From: CAZVYN01 sp964631125
Lineage (GTDB): Bacteria; Eisenbacteria; RBG-16-71-46; CAIMUX01
DNA: 17,653 nt
Direction: 5' to 3'
NCBI GenBank assembly: GCA_964631125.1
Contig: CAZVYN010000081.1
Location: forward strand, 1 to 17,653
In this document: one piece after another, positions 11,313-17,653 of the stretch
Numbering within the stretch: position 1 is the stretch's first letter
How the letters are laid out: every line of letters starts with the position of its first letter
Made by a program: the position numbers and the translations under genes
Notes under the pieces: generated by a model
What the model was told of the DNA's origin: nothing
Databases searched by the model: none
What the model saw: the letters and a program-made list of their open reading frames with translations, nothing else

Positions 11313-12428
11313 TCAAGGCGAGAACACCGCCATCAAGATCTCCATCAGGATCAACAGGATGATGGTCAGTTCGAGCGCCTCGGAGCGCAACGCCTGCGAC
11401 TCCGCATTCAGCATCGAGTAGGTCTCGCGCACGATCGTCATCTTGCGGTCGATGCCGGCGCGCCAGGTCGCGACACGGAAAGTGTCGAGGGCGGTGGTGT
11501 AGATGCGGGCGAGGAAGATGTCGTCCGTGACTTTGAGCGAGTTCTCGACGCGTTCGATCGACTCGGTGGCCTCGGCCACGCGTTGCTGCAGTGCGCTGAG
11601 GAGGCGGCTGAACCTGCGGCCGAGGAGATGGAACGCGCGACGCGCGGCGCTGACCTCGTCGTACATGTGCGGAAGCTCCGCGTCGAGGAGCGAGTCGTAG
11701 TAGCGCAACTCCAGGAGCTGCGCGTTGGCGAACTCCAGTACGTACTGCACGTCGGTGTCCTCTCGAACCGGTTCGACGACGAGAGCGGCGTTCCAACTGA
11801 GCACGGTGAGGTCATCGTCGAAGTAGGCGAGTCGGGGCGAGAGCATCTCGGCGCGAGCGGCAGGCGAAACGGGGCGAGTCTCACCGAGCAGGAGGCTCGC
11901 GATCTGCTCGCCGGTCAGTTGCTCCAAGGGGAGCGGCGCTCCCGCGGCGTCCTCGAGCGAGAAGATCCGGAAGACGGTGTACTCCTCGGTCACCAGTGAA
12001 AGGCTCGGTCGTTCGATCGCGGGATGGATGCGCGCGAGGAGCGAGTCGCGCGCCGTCGCCAGGCGCCCCCAAGCGGCGGTGGAGAGTTCCCCCGACACGA
12101 TGCTGGAGCCGAAGGCGGCGAACTCTCCCCAGGTCAGACCGCGCGGGGCGTGCACGCGCGCGCGGAGCGAGATCACGCCGAAGTCGAAGATCCGGGCGGA
12201 GAGTTCGATCGCGCAGGTGTCCGCGCCGACCTCGATCGACTGACCCCCGAGCGATACGGCGACCGGCGGATTCATGATCTGGATCGCTCGAGCCTGAACC
12301 CGAACCGGCCTCGGCCGCTGCGGCGCGCTCGAAGCAAGCAATTCCGCCGCTTGGTCGAGCCGAACCTCGTAGCCGACATCGAAGAGACGATGGAGCAGGA
12401 CCTCGCCCTGCACTCGGGGATCGCTCAT
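11313..12428 (-). CDS. RMD1/DUF155-like (YagE/SIF2) membrane-tethered protein
   Basis: 371 residues. A mixed N-terminal domain (39-160, RPVRVQARAIQIMNPPVAVSL...LSARIFDFGVISLRARVHAP) resembles the DUF155 N-terminus, where the name-giving region begins with a rapidly diverging strand. A helical segment (213-345) contains VQYVLEFANAQLLELRYYDSLLDAELPHMYDEV, a predicted coiled-coil (QQRVAEATESIERVENSLKVTDDIF) and RMD1-like KMTIVRETYSMLNAESQALRSEALELTIILLILMEILMAVF. The last ~17 residues are a single transmembrane helix at the C-terminus. Relatives include yeast RMD1 and mitochondrial RMND1; the bacterial function is unknown. ATG at 12428 is taken because upstream sequence belongs to the divergent regulator. 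No Shine-Dalgarno is seen, and TACGGT lies exactly 8 bases before the ATG, which could mean a leaderless mRNA. Its divergent neighbour encodes an FHA-Fis protein. Confidence 0.75.
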   Translation of the reverse strand: MSDPRVQGEVLLHRLFDVGYEVRLDQAAELLASSAPQRPRPVRVQARAIQIMNPPVAVSLGGQSIEVGADTCAIELSARIFDFGVISLRARVHAPRGLTWGEFAAFGSSIVSGELSTAAWGRLATARDSLLARIHPAIERPSLSLVTEEYTVFRIFSLEDAAGAPLPLEQLTGEQIASLLLGETRPVSPAARAEMLSPRLAYFDDDLTVLSWNAALVVEPVREDTDVQYVLEFANAQLLELRYYDSLLDAELPHMYDEVSAARRAFHLLGRRFSRLLSALQQRVAEATESIERVENSLKVTDDIFLARIYTTALDTFRVATWRAGIDRKMTIVRETYSMLNAESQALRSEALELTIILLILMEILMAVFSP

Positions 12429-12480
12429 GGCGAGGGACCGTAGCACTCGAGCGTCGATCAGGCGCGTATGATCCCCAGTC
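12429..12480. promoter_or_regulatory. 52-base divergent promoter region, possibly two leaderless starts
   Basis: On the plus strand TATGAT (12467-12472) ends 8 bases before the ATG at 12481. On the minus strand TACGGT (12442-12437) ends 8 bases before the ATG at 12428. Neither gene has a visible Shine-Dalgarno. A -10 hexamer at this distance would place transcription start at or next to the start codon. No good -35 is apparent for either. Confidence 0.35.
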
Positions 12481-13545
12481 ATGACCGCCCTGTCGGAGAA
12501 CACGAACAGCCAGGAGTTCTTCGCGCTCGCGTTGGTCGGCTCGCTCCGCGAACTGGCCCGCGTCGGGGAGATCGTCCTGGTCCCGCCGCGCGCCTCGATC
12601 GTGCTCGGACAGATCGATCCCGGGCGCGTCCCTGCGGGCGAGAAGTGGGCGACGCCGGTGCGCCAACGTCCGGGCCAGATCGAAGAGCGACCCCCGTTCG
12701 TGTGGTCCGCGCAGGTGTCTCGCCGCCAGCTCGTCTGCGCCTCCAGCGCGAAAGGGCTTCGCGTTCGGGTCGAAGGGAAGGCGTCGGTCGAAGCGGACGG
12801 GGCGGAAGTTGTGCTCGGGAGCGGCCTCGTGCTGGCCGGTGGCGCGACGGTGCGCATCGGGAACGAGGCGTCGTTCCTGGTGGTGAAGCGGCCGGCCCGG
12901 ATGCCGAGCTGCCGTGTCCTGGACGAGGCGGATTGGCCCGCGTTCGGCGAAGCGGATGGAAACGGGATCGTCGGCGAGAGCGCGCTGCTCTGGGAATTCC
13001 GGGATCGCCGCGCGGCGAACGACGAACTCGATCCGCCGCTCGAGGCGCCGCCCCTCGGCTCACGTCGGGAGGACATTCCTCTCCTGGCCCAGGATCTCTT
13101 GCGACGGATGGCGCGGCGTCGCGCCGACGCCCGTCTGGTCGGACGCTTTCTCGACACTTACGCCGGCCGCTTCCGCCTGGGGCTCGATCTGGTCGAGGCG
13201 TTGGTTCGACATGAGTACGGCGCGGAGGTCCCAGAACTCGAGCAGTTGCTGTCGGCGTCGCTCTACGAGAGCAGCGGCGACTCGTTGCGGCGCACTCCCG
13301 GAGTGGAGGCGATGCTCGACGTCCGTGCGATCGCGAAGTTGACCGAAAGGACGAAGGCGGCGCACAACGCGGCGCCCATCCCTGGACCCGCGGCCGTGAA
13401 CCCCGCGACCCTGGACAGCGCCGCGCTCCTGGCCGCGCTCGACCGGAATCGTTGGCACATCGTCGCGGCGGCGCGCTCGCTCGGGCTCAGTCGCTTCCAG
13501 CTCCAACGCCGGATGCAGAGGCTGGGGATCGAGCGGCCGCGCTAG
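12481..13545 (+). CDS. FHA-Fis regulator related to sigma-54 activators but lacking the AAA+ ATPase core
   Basis: 354 residues. The N-terminal part (about 15-137) reads as an FHA domain: ASIVLGQ (38-44), SAQVSRRQLVC (76-86), ADGAEVVLGSGLVLAGGATVRIG (105-127), FLVVKRP (132-138). Residues 162-172 (GIVGESALLWE) match the GLVGES start of bacterial enhancer-binding AAA+ domains. Within ~25 residues the sequence then jumps to LGSRREDIPLLAQDLLRRM (192-210), which normally lies late in that domain. Walker A, GAFTGA and Walker B are missing. A helical section (211-270) resembles the lid subdomain. Residues 312-352 (LLAALDRNRWHIVAAARSLGLSRFQLQRRMQRLGI) are a Fis-type helix-turn-helix. It should bind a phosphothreonine partner and DNA but cannot remodel sigma-54 holoenzyme. 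It is divergent from the RMD1-like gene and convergent with corA (13 bases between the stops). No frameshift is seen, so the deletion looks stable. Confidence 0.8.
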   Translation: MTALSENTNSQEFFALALVGSLRELARVGEIVLVPPRASIVLGQIDPGRVPAGEKWATPVRQRPGQIEERPPFVWSAQVSRRQLVCASSAKGLRVRVEGKASVEADGAEVVLGSGLVLAGGATVRIGNEASFLVVKRPARMPSCRVLDEADWPAFGEADGNGIVGESALLWEFRDRRAANDELDPPLEAPPLGSRREDIPLLAQDLLRRMARRRADARLVGRFLDTYAGRFRLGLDLVEALVRHEYGAEVPELEQLLSASLYESSGDSLRRTPGVEAMLDVRAIAKLTERTKAAHNAAPIPGPAAVNPATLDSAALLAALDRNRWHIVAAARSLGLSRFQLQRRMQRLGIERPR

Positions 13546-13558
13546 CCCGTCGCCGGAG

Positions 13559-14653
13559 TCAGATCCAGGTCTTGCGGCGGAACCAGATGAGCATTCCCAC
13601 CACGACGACCGCCATCAGCCCGAGCACGGCCGGATACCCCCAGGGTTCGGATAGCTCCGGCATCTGCTCGAAGTTCATCCCGTAGACGCCGGCGATGAAG
13701 CTGAGCGGGATGAAGATCGTCGTGATGATGGTGAGGATCTTCATCACTTCGTTCATCCGGTTGTTCTGCGACGTGAGGTAGAGATCGAAGAGGCTGGCCG
13801 AGAGTTCGCGGTACGACTCGAACGTCTCGATCACGTGCAGCATGTGGTCGTGGACGTCGCGGAAGAAGATCGCAGTCTGCGGGCGCAACACCGCGGTCTC
13901 GCCGCGGGTCAGGGTGACCACGACGTCGCGCATCGGCAGGATCGAGCGCCGCAGTCCGATGATCTCGCGCTTCACTTCATAGAGACGCGCGAACGCCGCC
14001 GCATCGGGCTTCTCGATCAACGCGGTCTCCAACTCCTCCAGCCGATCGCCGACCCGCTCCATCACGATGAAGTACTCATCGACGATCGCGTCGATCAGCC
14101 GATAGGCGAGGTAGTCGGCGCCGCTCTGGCGGACGCGGCCCTGATCGCGGCGGATGCGATCGCGCACGGCGTCGAAGACATCGCCCGGGTCTTCCAGGAA
14201 CGAGAGGAGATGGTTGGGTCCGAGCACGAAGCTGACCTGCTCCGTCCTGACTTCGTGACCAGCCCCCGGACAGTCGAGCATCTTCGCCACGATGTAGAGG
14301 TGCGATCCGAGGTCGTCAACCTTGGGCCGCTGGTCGGTGCTCAAGATGTCCTCGAGCGTGAGGGGATGCAGCCCGAAGCACTCGCCGAGCCGCTGCACCA
14401 GGGCGACATCGGTCAGGCCGCTGACGTTGACCCACAGAACCCGCGGGCTCTCGCGCCGGAGACGGCACTGTTCGAGCGACGCGACAGGAATCTCCTCCAG
14501 GTGCTCGGCGTCGTACTCCAGGATCGAGATTTCGACCGGCGCCTCGGTGTGCTCACCCGTGTAGACGAGCGAGCCCGGCGGGAGCCCGACTTGGCTCGCG
14601 CGGCGTTGCTTACGCGCGCGGGTGGGGTGGTGTTTGCGGTCTTTCTTGGCCAT
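13559..14653 (-). CDS. corA: CorA family magnesium/cobalt transporter
   Basis: 364 residues, a pentameric inner-membrane divalent-cation channel taking up Mg2+ (Co2+ and Ni2+ also possible). The basic N-terminus (MAKKDRKHHPTRARKQRR) leads into the cytosolic domain: LHPLTLEDILSTDQRPKVDDLGSHLYIVAKML (95-126), VSFVLGPNHLLSF (140-152), the long stalk helix at about 180-305. Two transmembrane helices follow: TM1 (306-323) and TM2 (341-358), with the selectivity-filter YGMNF (324-328) and MPEL (331-334) between them and a basic C-terminus (FRRKTWI). Length and motif order are standard for the CorA branch with a long N-terminal domain. ATG at 14653 has a GAGG about 12 bases upstream. It lies 22 bases downstream of the amidase stop on the same strand, so the two may share a transcript. 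Confidence 0.95.
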   Translation of the reverse strand: MAKKDRKHHPTRARKQRRASQVGLPPGSLVYTGEHTEAPVEISILEYDAEHLEEIPVASLEQCRLRRESPRVLWVNVSGLTDVALVQRLGECFGLHPLTLEDILSTDQRPKVDDLGSHLYIVAKMLDCPGAGHEVRTEQVSFVLGPNHLLSFLEDPGDVFDAVRDRIRRDQGRVRQSGADYLAYRLIDAIVDEYFIVMERVGDRLEELETALIEKPDAAAFARLYEVKREIIGLRRSILPMRDVVVTLTRGETAVLRPQTAIFFRDVHDHMLHVIETFESYRELSASLFDLYLTSQNNRMNEVMKILTIITTIFIPLSFIAGVYGMNFEQMPELSEPWGYPAVLGLMAVVVVGMLIWFRRKTWI

Positions 14654-14660
14654 CGCGCGT

Positions 14661-14682
14661 CAGCGCCTCAGCGCCTCAGCGC
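14661..14682 (-). repeat. 8-bp tandem repeat across the amidase stop and corA leader
   Basis: CAGCGCCT occurs at 14661-14668 and 14669-14676, followed by CAGCGC. On the minus strand it supplies two GAGG cores upstream of corA and carries the amidase stop codon (14678-14676). Copy-number change would alter corA Shine-Dalgarno spacing. Confidence 0.6.
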
Positions 14683-16328
14683 GTACGCGCCGCGAACGCC
14701 GGATAGGTGGGCGGCCGACGCCAGCGGGTGGCCTGCTCGAAGGCGAAGCCGAGCAGGAGCAGCTTCGGCTCGCTCCAGGCGCGTCCGAAGAACGAGAGCC
14801 CCACCGGTAGACCGGCCACGGCGCCCATCGGCACGGTGAGATGCGGATAGCCCGAGACCGCCGCCGGCGTCGAGCAGGCGCCGAGAAAGTGATCGCCGTT
14901 GATCGGATCGATCGTCCACGCCGGACTGCCGGTCGGCGCGATGATCGCGTCGAGCCGATGCTCGTCCATGACGGCGTCGATGCCTTCGGCGCGCGAGAGT
15001 CGGTGATTCGCGGCGAGCGCATCGACGTAGGCCTGTTCGGTCAGCGGCCCCTTCTCGACGGCTTGCTCGAAGATCTCCTGTCCGAAGAAAACCAGCTCGC
15101 GATCGCGGTTCGTCTCGTTCCAACGGATCAACTCGGCCAGCGTGCGCACGGACGCGGTCGGCCGGTCGCGCAAGTAGTGCTCGAGGTCGGCCTTGAATTC
15201 GTAGAGCAGCACCTCGTACTCGGTCGCGTCGTACTCGCCCAGGTGCGGGACGTCGGCCGGATCGACGATCTCGGCGCCCTGTGCGCGCAAGACGGCGATC
15301 GCCTCCTCGAACAGTCGATCGGTCGCGGGGCTGTAGCCTGTCACCTTCGCTCGCGCCACACCGATGCGCGCGCCCTGCAGGCCGTCGGCCCGCAGCCCGG
15401 CGGCGTAGTGGATCCCTCCATGCTCCTCCACCGCGGCGGTCGCCGTATCGCGCGGATCGAACCCGACGAGTACTTCGAGCATCAGCGCCGCGTCGCGCAC
15501 GTCGCGCGTCATCGGCCCGGCCGTGTCCTGACTGTGAGCGATCGGGATGATGCCGGCGCGGCTGACCAGTCCCAGCGTCGGCTTCAGTCCGACGAGACCG
15601 TTGGCGCTGGCGGGACAGACGATCGAACCGTCGGTCTCGGTGCCGACGGCGATCGCGCAGAGACTCGCCGCCACGGCCGCGCCCGAGCCCGAACTCGACC
15701 CGCACGGGCTGCGATCGAGGGCGTACGGGTTGACGCATTGACCTCCTCGCCCGCTCCATCCGCTGACCGATCGCGTCGACCGGAAGTTGGCCCACTCACT
15801 CAGATTTGTCTTCCCGAGGATGACGGCGCCGGCCGCGCGCAGCCGCTTGGTCACGGTCGCATCGCGCGCCGGGCGGTCTTCGGCCAACGCCCACGAGCCG
15901 GCGGTCGTGCGCATCTGCCCCGCGGTGTCGATGTTGTCCTTCAGCAAGACAGGGATGCCGTGGAGCGGACCGCGGTCGCGTCCGTCGCGGCGTTCCGCGT
16001 CGAGCGCGTCGGCGGAGGCGAGCGCATCGGGATCGGTCTCGATCACGGCGCGCAAGGCGGGCCCGCTCATGTCCAGCGCGAGGATCCGCCCGATGTACTT
16101 CTCGGTCAGCGAGCGCGAGGTCTCCTCGCCCGATTCGAGGCGCGCGCGGAGGACGGAGAGCGAGGCCTCCTCGAGTTCGGGATGCGGCGCTGCTGGGCCT
16201 TGCACTGCGACGCGAACTTGGTCGGCGGACCGAGTCACCGTGGGCGCGGCGGCGGCGGCGACGCCAGCGGTGAGACCGAGCCGGAGGAATTGGCGGCGAT
16301 CGAGGCGACGAGACTGGGGTGCGTCCAT
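14676..16328 (-). CDS. Tat-exported amidase signature family hydrolase
   Basis: 550 residues, hydrolysing C-N amide bonds with a Ser-cisSer-Lys triad. The start ATG (16328) has AAGGAGGG 7 bases upstream. A twin-arginine signal opens the protein: RRLDRRQFLRLGLTAGVAAAAA (7-28), so the mature enzyme should act outside the cytoplasm. The amidase fold follows: PLHGIPVLLKDNIDTAG with Lys130, LGKTNLSEWANFRS (171-184), CGSSSGSGAAVAAS with cis-Ser211, and GTETDGSIVCPASANGLVGLKPT with nucleophile Ser235. The C-terminal part (GIDAVMDEHRLDAIIAPTGSPAWTID, GYPHLTVPMGAVAGLPVGLSFFGRAWSEPKLL) is typical of the peptide-amidase-like and 6-aminohexanoate-type group. The substrate is unknown; it is not GatA, because it is exported and there is no gatB/gatC nearby. 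The frame stays open upstream to 16649, but that region contains two hairpins and is non-coding. corA follows after 22 bases. Confidence 0.93.
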   Translation of the reverse strand: MDAPQSRRLDRRQFLRLGLTAGVAAAAAPTVTRSADQVRVAVQGPAAPHPELEEASLSVLRARLESGEETSRSLTEKYIGRILALDMSGPALRAVIETDPDALASADALDAERRDGRDRGPLHGIPVLLKDNIDTAGQMRTTAGSWALAEDRPARDATVTKRLRAAGAVILGKTNLSEWANFRSTRSVSGWSGRGGQCVNPYALDRSPCGSSSGSGAAVAASLCAIAVGTETDGSIVCPASANGLVGLKPTLGLVSRAGIIPIAHSQDTAGPMTRDVRDAALMLEVLVGFDPRDTATAAVEEHGGIHYAAGLRADGLQGARIGVARAKVTGYSPATDRLFEEAIAVLRAQGAEIVDPADVPHLGEYDATEYEVLLYEFKADLEHYLRDRPTASVRTLAELIRWNETNRDRELVFFGQEIFEQAVEKGPLTEQAYVDALAANHRLSRAEGIDAVMDEHRLDAIIAPTGSPAWTIDPINGDHFLGACSTPAAVSGYPHLTVPMGAVAGLPVGLSFFGRAWSEPKLLLLGFAFEQATRWRRPPTYPAFAARTR

Positions 16329-16385
16329 CGGGGCCCTCCTTGGCTTCTTGCTGCGGGGAGGGATGGTCGCACGGCGGAAGGCAAA

Positions 16386-16422
16386 GAGAAAGGGGGAGGG
16401 CGTTGTGCCGTCCCCCTTTCTC
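16386..16422 (-). terminator. Strong intrinsic-type hairpin between the secreted-protein gene and the amidase gene
   Basis: GAGAAAGGGGGA (16386-16397) pairs perfectly with TCCCCCTTTCTC (16411-16422), and an inner GGC...GCC can extend the stem. Read on the minus strand, the 3' arm CCCCCTTTCTC is followed by TTTGC, giving a pyrimidine/U-rich tail. It lies 48 bases after the upstream minus-strand gene stop and 57 bases before the amidase start. Confidence 0.65.
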
Positions 16423-16445
16423 GAGATCCAAGTGTCGTAGCGGAG

Positions 16446-16470
16446 ACCTGTCGCGGCGGCCGCGACAGGT
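16446..16470 (-). terminator. Hairpin directly after the FlgD-tailed protein gene
   Basis: ACCTGTCGCGG (16446-16456) and CCGCGACAGGT (16460-16470) form a perfect 11-bp stem with a 3-base loop, abutting the stop codon (16473-16471). There is no T-run. With the hairpin at 16386-16422 it makes a tandem terminator arrangement. Confidence 0.55.
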
Positions 16471-17653
16471 TTATCGAAGCAGCAAAAGCTTCCGCTCGGC
16501 GCGGTAGTCGCCGGCTTCGAGGCGGTAGAGATAGACGCCCGATGCCGTCGTGTGACCGGCGTCGTCGCGGCCGTCCCACTCGAACTGGTGTTCGCCGGCG
16601 CCGAGGCGGCCGGAGACGAGCGAGCGGACGCGACGCCCGTTCGCGTCATAGATCGAAAGCTTCGCCTCGCTCTCGCCGCCCAGGCGGAAGCGCAGCGTCG
16701 TCTGCGGCCGCGCTGGGTTGGGATGGCTGACGAAGAGATAGCTCTGCGTGAGCGGGATGTCGTGGTCGTCCACCCCGGTCGTCGCGGGCGTTCCTTCGAT
16801 CGCGAAATCGTCGATCGCCGCCTCCACGAGCGTCTCGAAGTCGCCGGTGTCGCACGCCTTGAAGCGGAAACGCATCTGGTTGGTGTACGCGATCACTCCG
16901 TCCAGCTCGAAGATGCGCTGCTGCCAGCTGTTCTGGTTCGTCGTCACGTTCTCCAGAACCGTCCAGCTCCCGCCGTCGTTGCTGGTGACGGAGACCTCGA
17001 AATTCCCCGTCGTGTTGGCGAGGAGCGCGAACCAGCGCCAATAGCTGATGATCACCTCGTCGGCGTCGGAGAGGTCGATCAGCGGAGTGCGGAGCGTGAC
17101 GCAGCCGTTGTCGACGTCCGAACTTCCCGGAGTGCCCCCGACCGGGCCCTGCCCGGTGACGAAACAGTTCACCCCCGGGCTCGGGGTGTGATCGTCGGCC
17201 GGTTCGACCTGAGTCCCGGCCCAATTCGTGCCGATCGGATCCACCCGCAACCAACGGCCGTTGGTCGCGTCGCCCGTGTCGGAGAGGAGCCAGTTGAGAT
17301 TTTCCTCGGCGTCGTCGTTGAAGAACTCCTGCACGATGAAGATCTCGTAGAACGCCAGCGGTGCGGTGGGCGGATCGAACGCCTCCAGGCCGACGATGTC
17401 GACCGCGTGAATGTAGAACTCGAGGTCGGTCCCGATCGGCTGCCCGGGGACGTCCCCCTGCCAATCGGCGCCGCCGATCGGTGACATCGCGGCGCTGTTC
17501 CACGGTCCGCCGTCTGCGCGCCAGACCACCTCGGTCGTGGTCATGGAGGAGAACTCGGAGATGGCGGCGATGATCGGGATCGGAGCGTTCTCGTTCTGGA
17601 CCGAGAGCGGATAGCGGACGTTGCTGATCACCGGCGCGCCGACGTCCACGAGC
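16471..17653 (-). CDS. C-terminal part of a secreted multi-domain protein with FlgD-like/T9SS-like tail (partial, runs off right edge)
   Basis: At least 393 residues; the frame is still open at the right edge, so the N-terminus, signal peptide and any catalytic domain are missing. The visible part begins with Ig/Fn3-like strands (APVISNVRYPLS...IPIIAAIS, WRADGGPWNSAAM, DLEFYIHAVDIVG). It continues with a jelly-roll (MAM/P-domain-like) section: TPLIDLSDADEVIISYWRWF, FEVSVTSNDGGSWTVLENVTT, SWQQRIFELDGV, RFRFKACDTGDFETLVEAAIDDFAI. The last ~90 residues are an FlgD Ig-like sorting-type domain: HPNPARPQTTLRFRL, AKLSIYDANGRRVRSLV, GEHQFEWDGRDDAGH, SGVYLYRLEAGDYRAERKLLLLR. Such layouts occur on exported peptidases (for example M6 or carboxypeptidase T types) and other surface proteins of FCB-group bacteria; which one cannot be told here. 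Two hairpins follow the stop. Confidence 0.85.
   Translation of the reverse strand, partial: LVDVGAPVISNVRYPLSVQNENAPIPIIAAISEFSSMTTTEVVWRADGGPWNSAAMSPIGGADWQGDVPGQPIGTDLEFYIHAVDIVGLEAFDPPTAPLAFYEIFIVQEFFNDDAEENLNWLLSDTGDATNGRWLRVDPIGTNWAGTQVEPADDHTPSPGVNCFVTGQGPVGGTPGSSDVDNGCVTLRTPLIDLSDADEVIISYWRWFALLANTTGNFEVSVTSNDGGSWTVLENVTTNQNSWQQRIFELDGVIAYTNQMRFRFKACDTGDFETLVEAAIDDFAIEGTPATTGVDDHDIPLTQSYLFVSHPNPARPQTTLRFRLGGESEAKLSIYDANGRRVRSLVSGRLGAGEHQFEWDGRDDAGHTTASGVYLYRLEAGDYRAERKLLLLR

Noticed and set aside
14841..16730. 629-codon plus-strand open frame antisense to the amidase
   Set aside because: Very long but without recognisable domains; the minus strand encodes an intact amidase with Tat signal and triad.

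Overview
The window is a gene-dense, high-GC bacterial chromosome segment. Phylum is inferred only from protein style. The last protein ends in an FlgD-like / type IX-like beta-sandwich tail (Asn-Pro...GxYxYRLxAG), and there are an MprF-type flippase, an FHA-Fis regulator and a class I ribonucleotide reductase. That mix fits the FCB superphylum and its neighbours (Eisenbacteria/Krumholzibacteria-like), with a deltaproteobacterial or myxobacterial relative as the alternative. I saw no rRNA, tRNA, CRISPR array or transposase.

Layout. (1) Positions 1-131, minus strand: the 5' end of a membrane protein gene running off the left edge. (2) 183-4755, plus strand: four co-directional genes for an aldo/keto reductase, an HNH endonuclease, an unrecognised protein predicted to be an alpha/alpha toroid plus beta-sandwich, and an LPG-synthase-type (UPF0104) integral membrane protein. 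The last two overlap by GTGA and look co-translated. (3) 4756-8864, plus: a 402-base leader with a TTGACA element and a NrdR-box-like site, then nrdA and nrdB overlapping by GTGA, closed by a hairpin. (4) 8955-9473, plus: a small membrane-anchored cysteine-containing protein. (5) About 9530-11284: an accessory-looking patch. A minus-strand HigBA-type toxin-antitoxin pair lies between two plus-strand pieces of a PI-PLC/GDPD-like phosphodiesterase gene, with related palindromes at both outer edges. (6) 11313-13545: a divergent pair, a RMD1/DUF155-like membrane protein (minus) and an FHA-Fis regulator that has lost its AAA+ core (plus). (7) 13559-17653, minus: a CorA transporter and a Tat-exported amidase 22 bases apart, two hairpins, then the C-terminal part of a secreted FlgD-tailed protein cut by the right edge.

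How the genes work together. nrdA/nrdB form one enzyme and a probable NrdR-controlled operon. The toroid protein and the flippase-like protein are probably one functional unit at the membrane, perhaps for a lipid-linked glycan, but the substrate is unknown. higB/higA is a self-contained module. Other adjacencies are only suggestive. The most useful leads are the disrupted phosphodiesterase around the toxin-antitoxin pair, the ATPase-less regulator with its divergent partner, the toroid-flippase pair with a possible leader mini-ORF, and the nrd leader.
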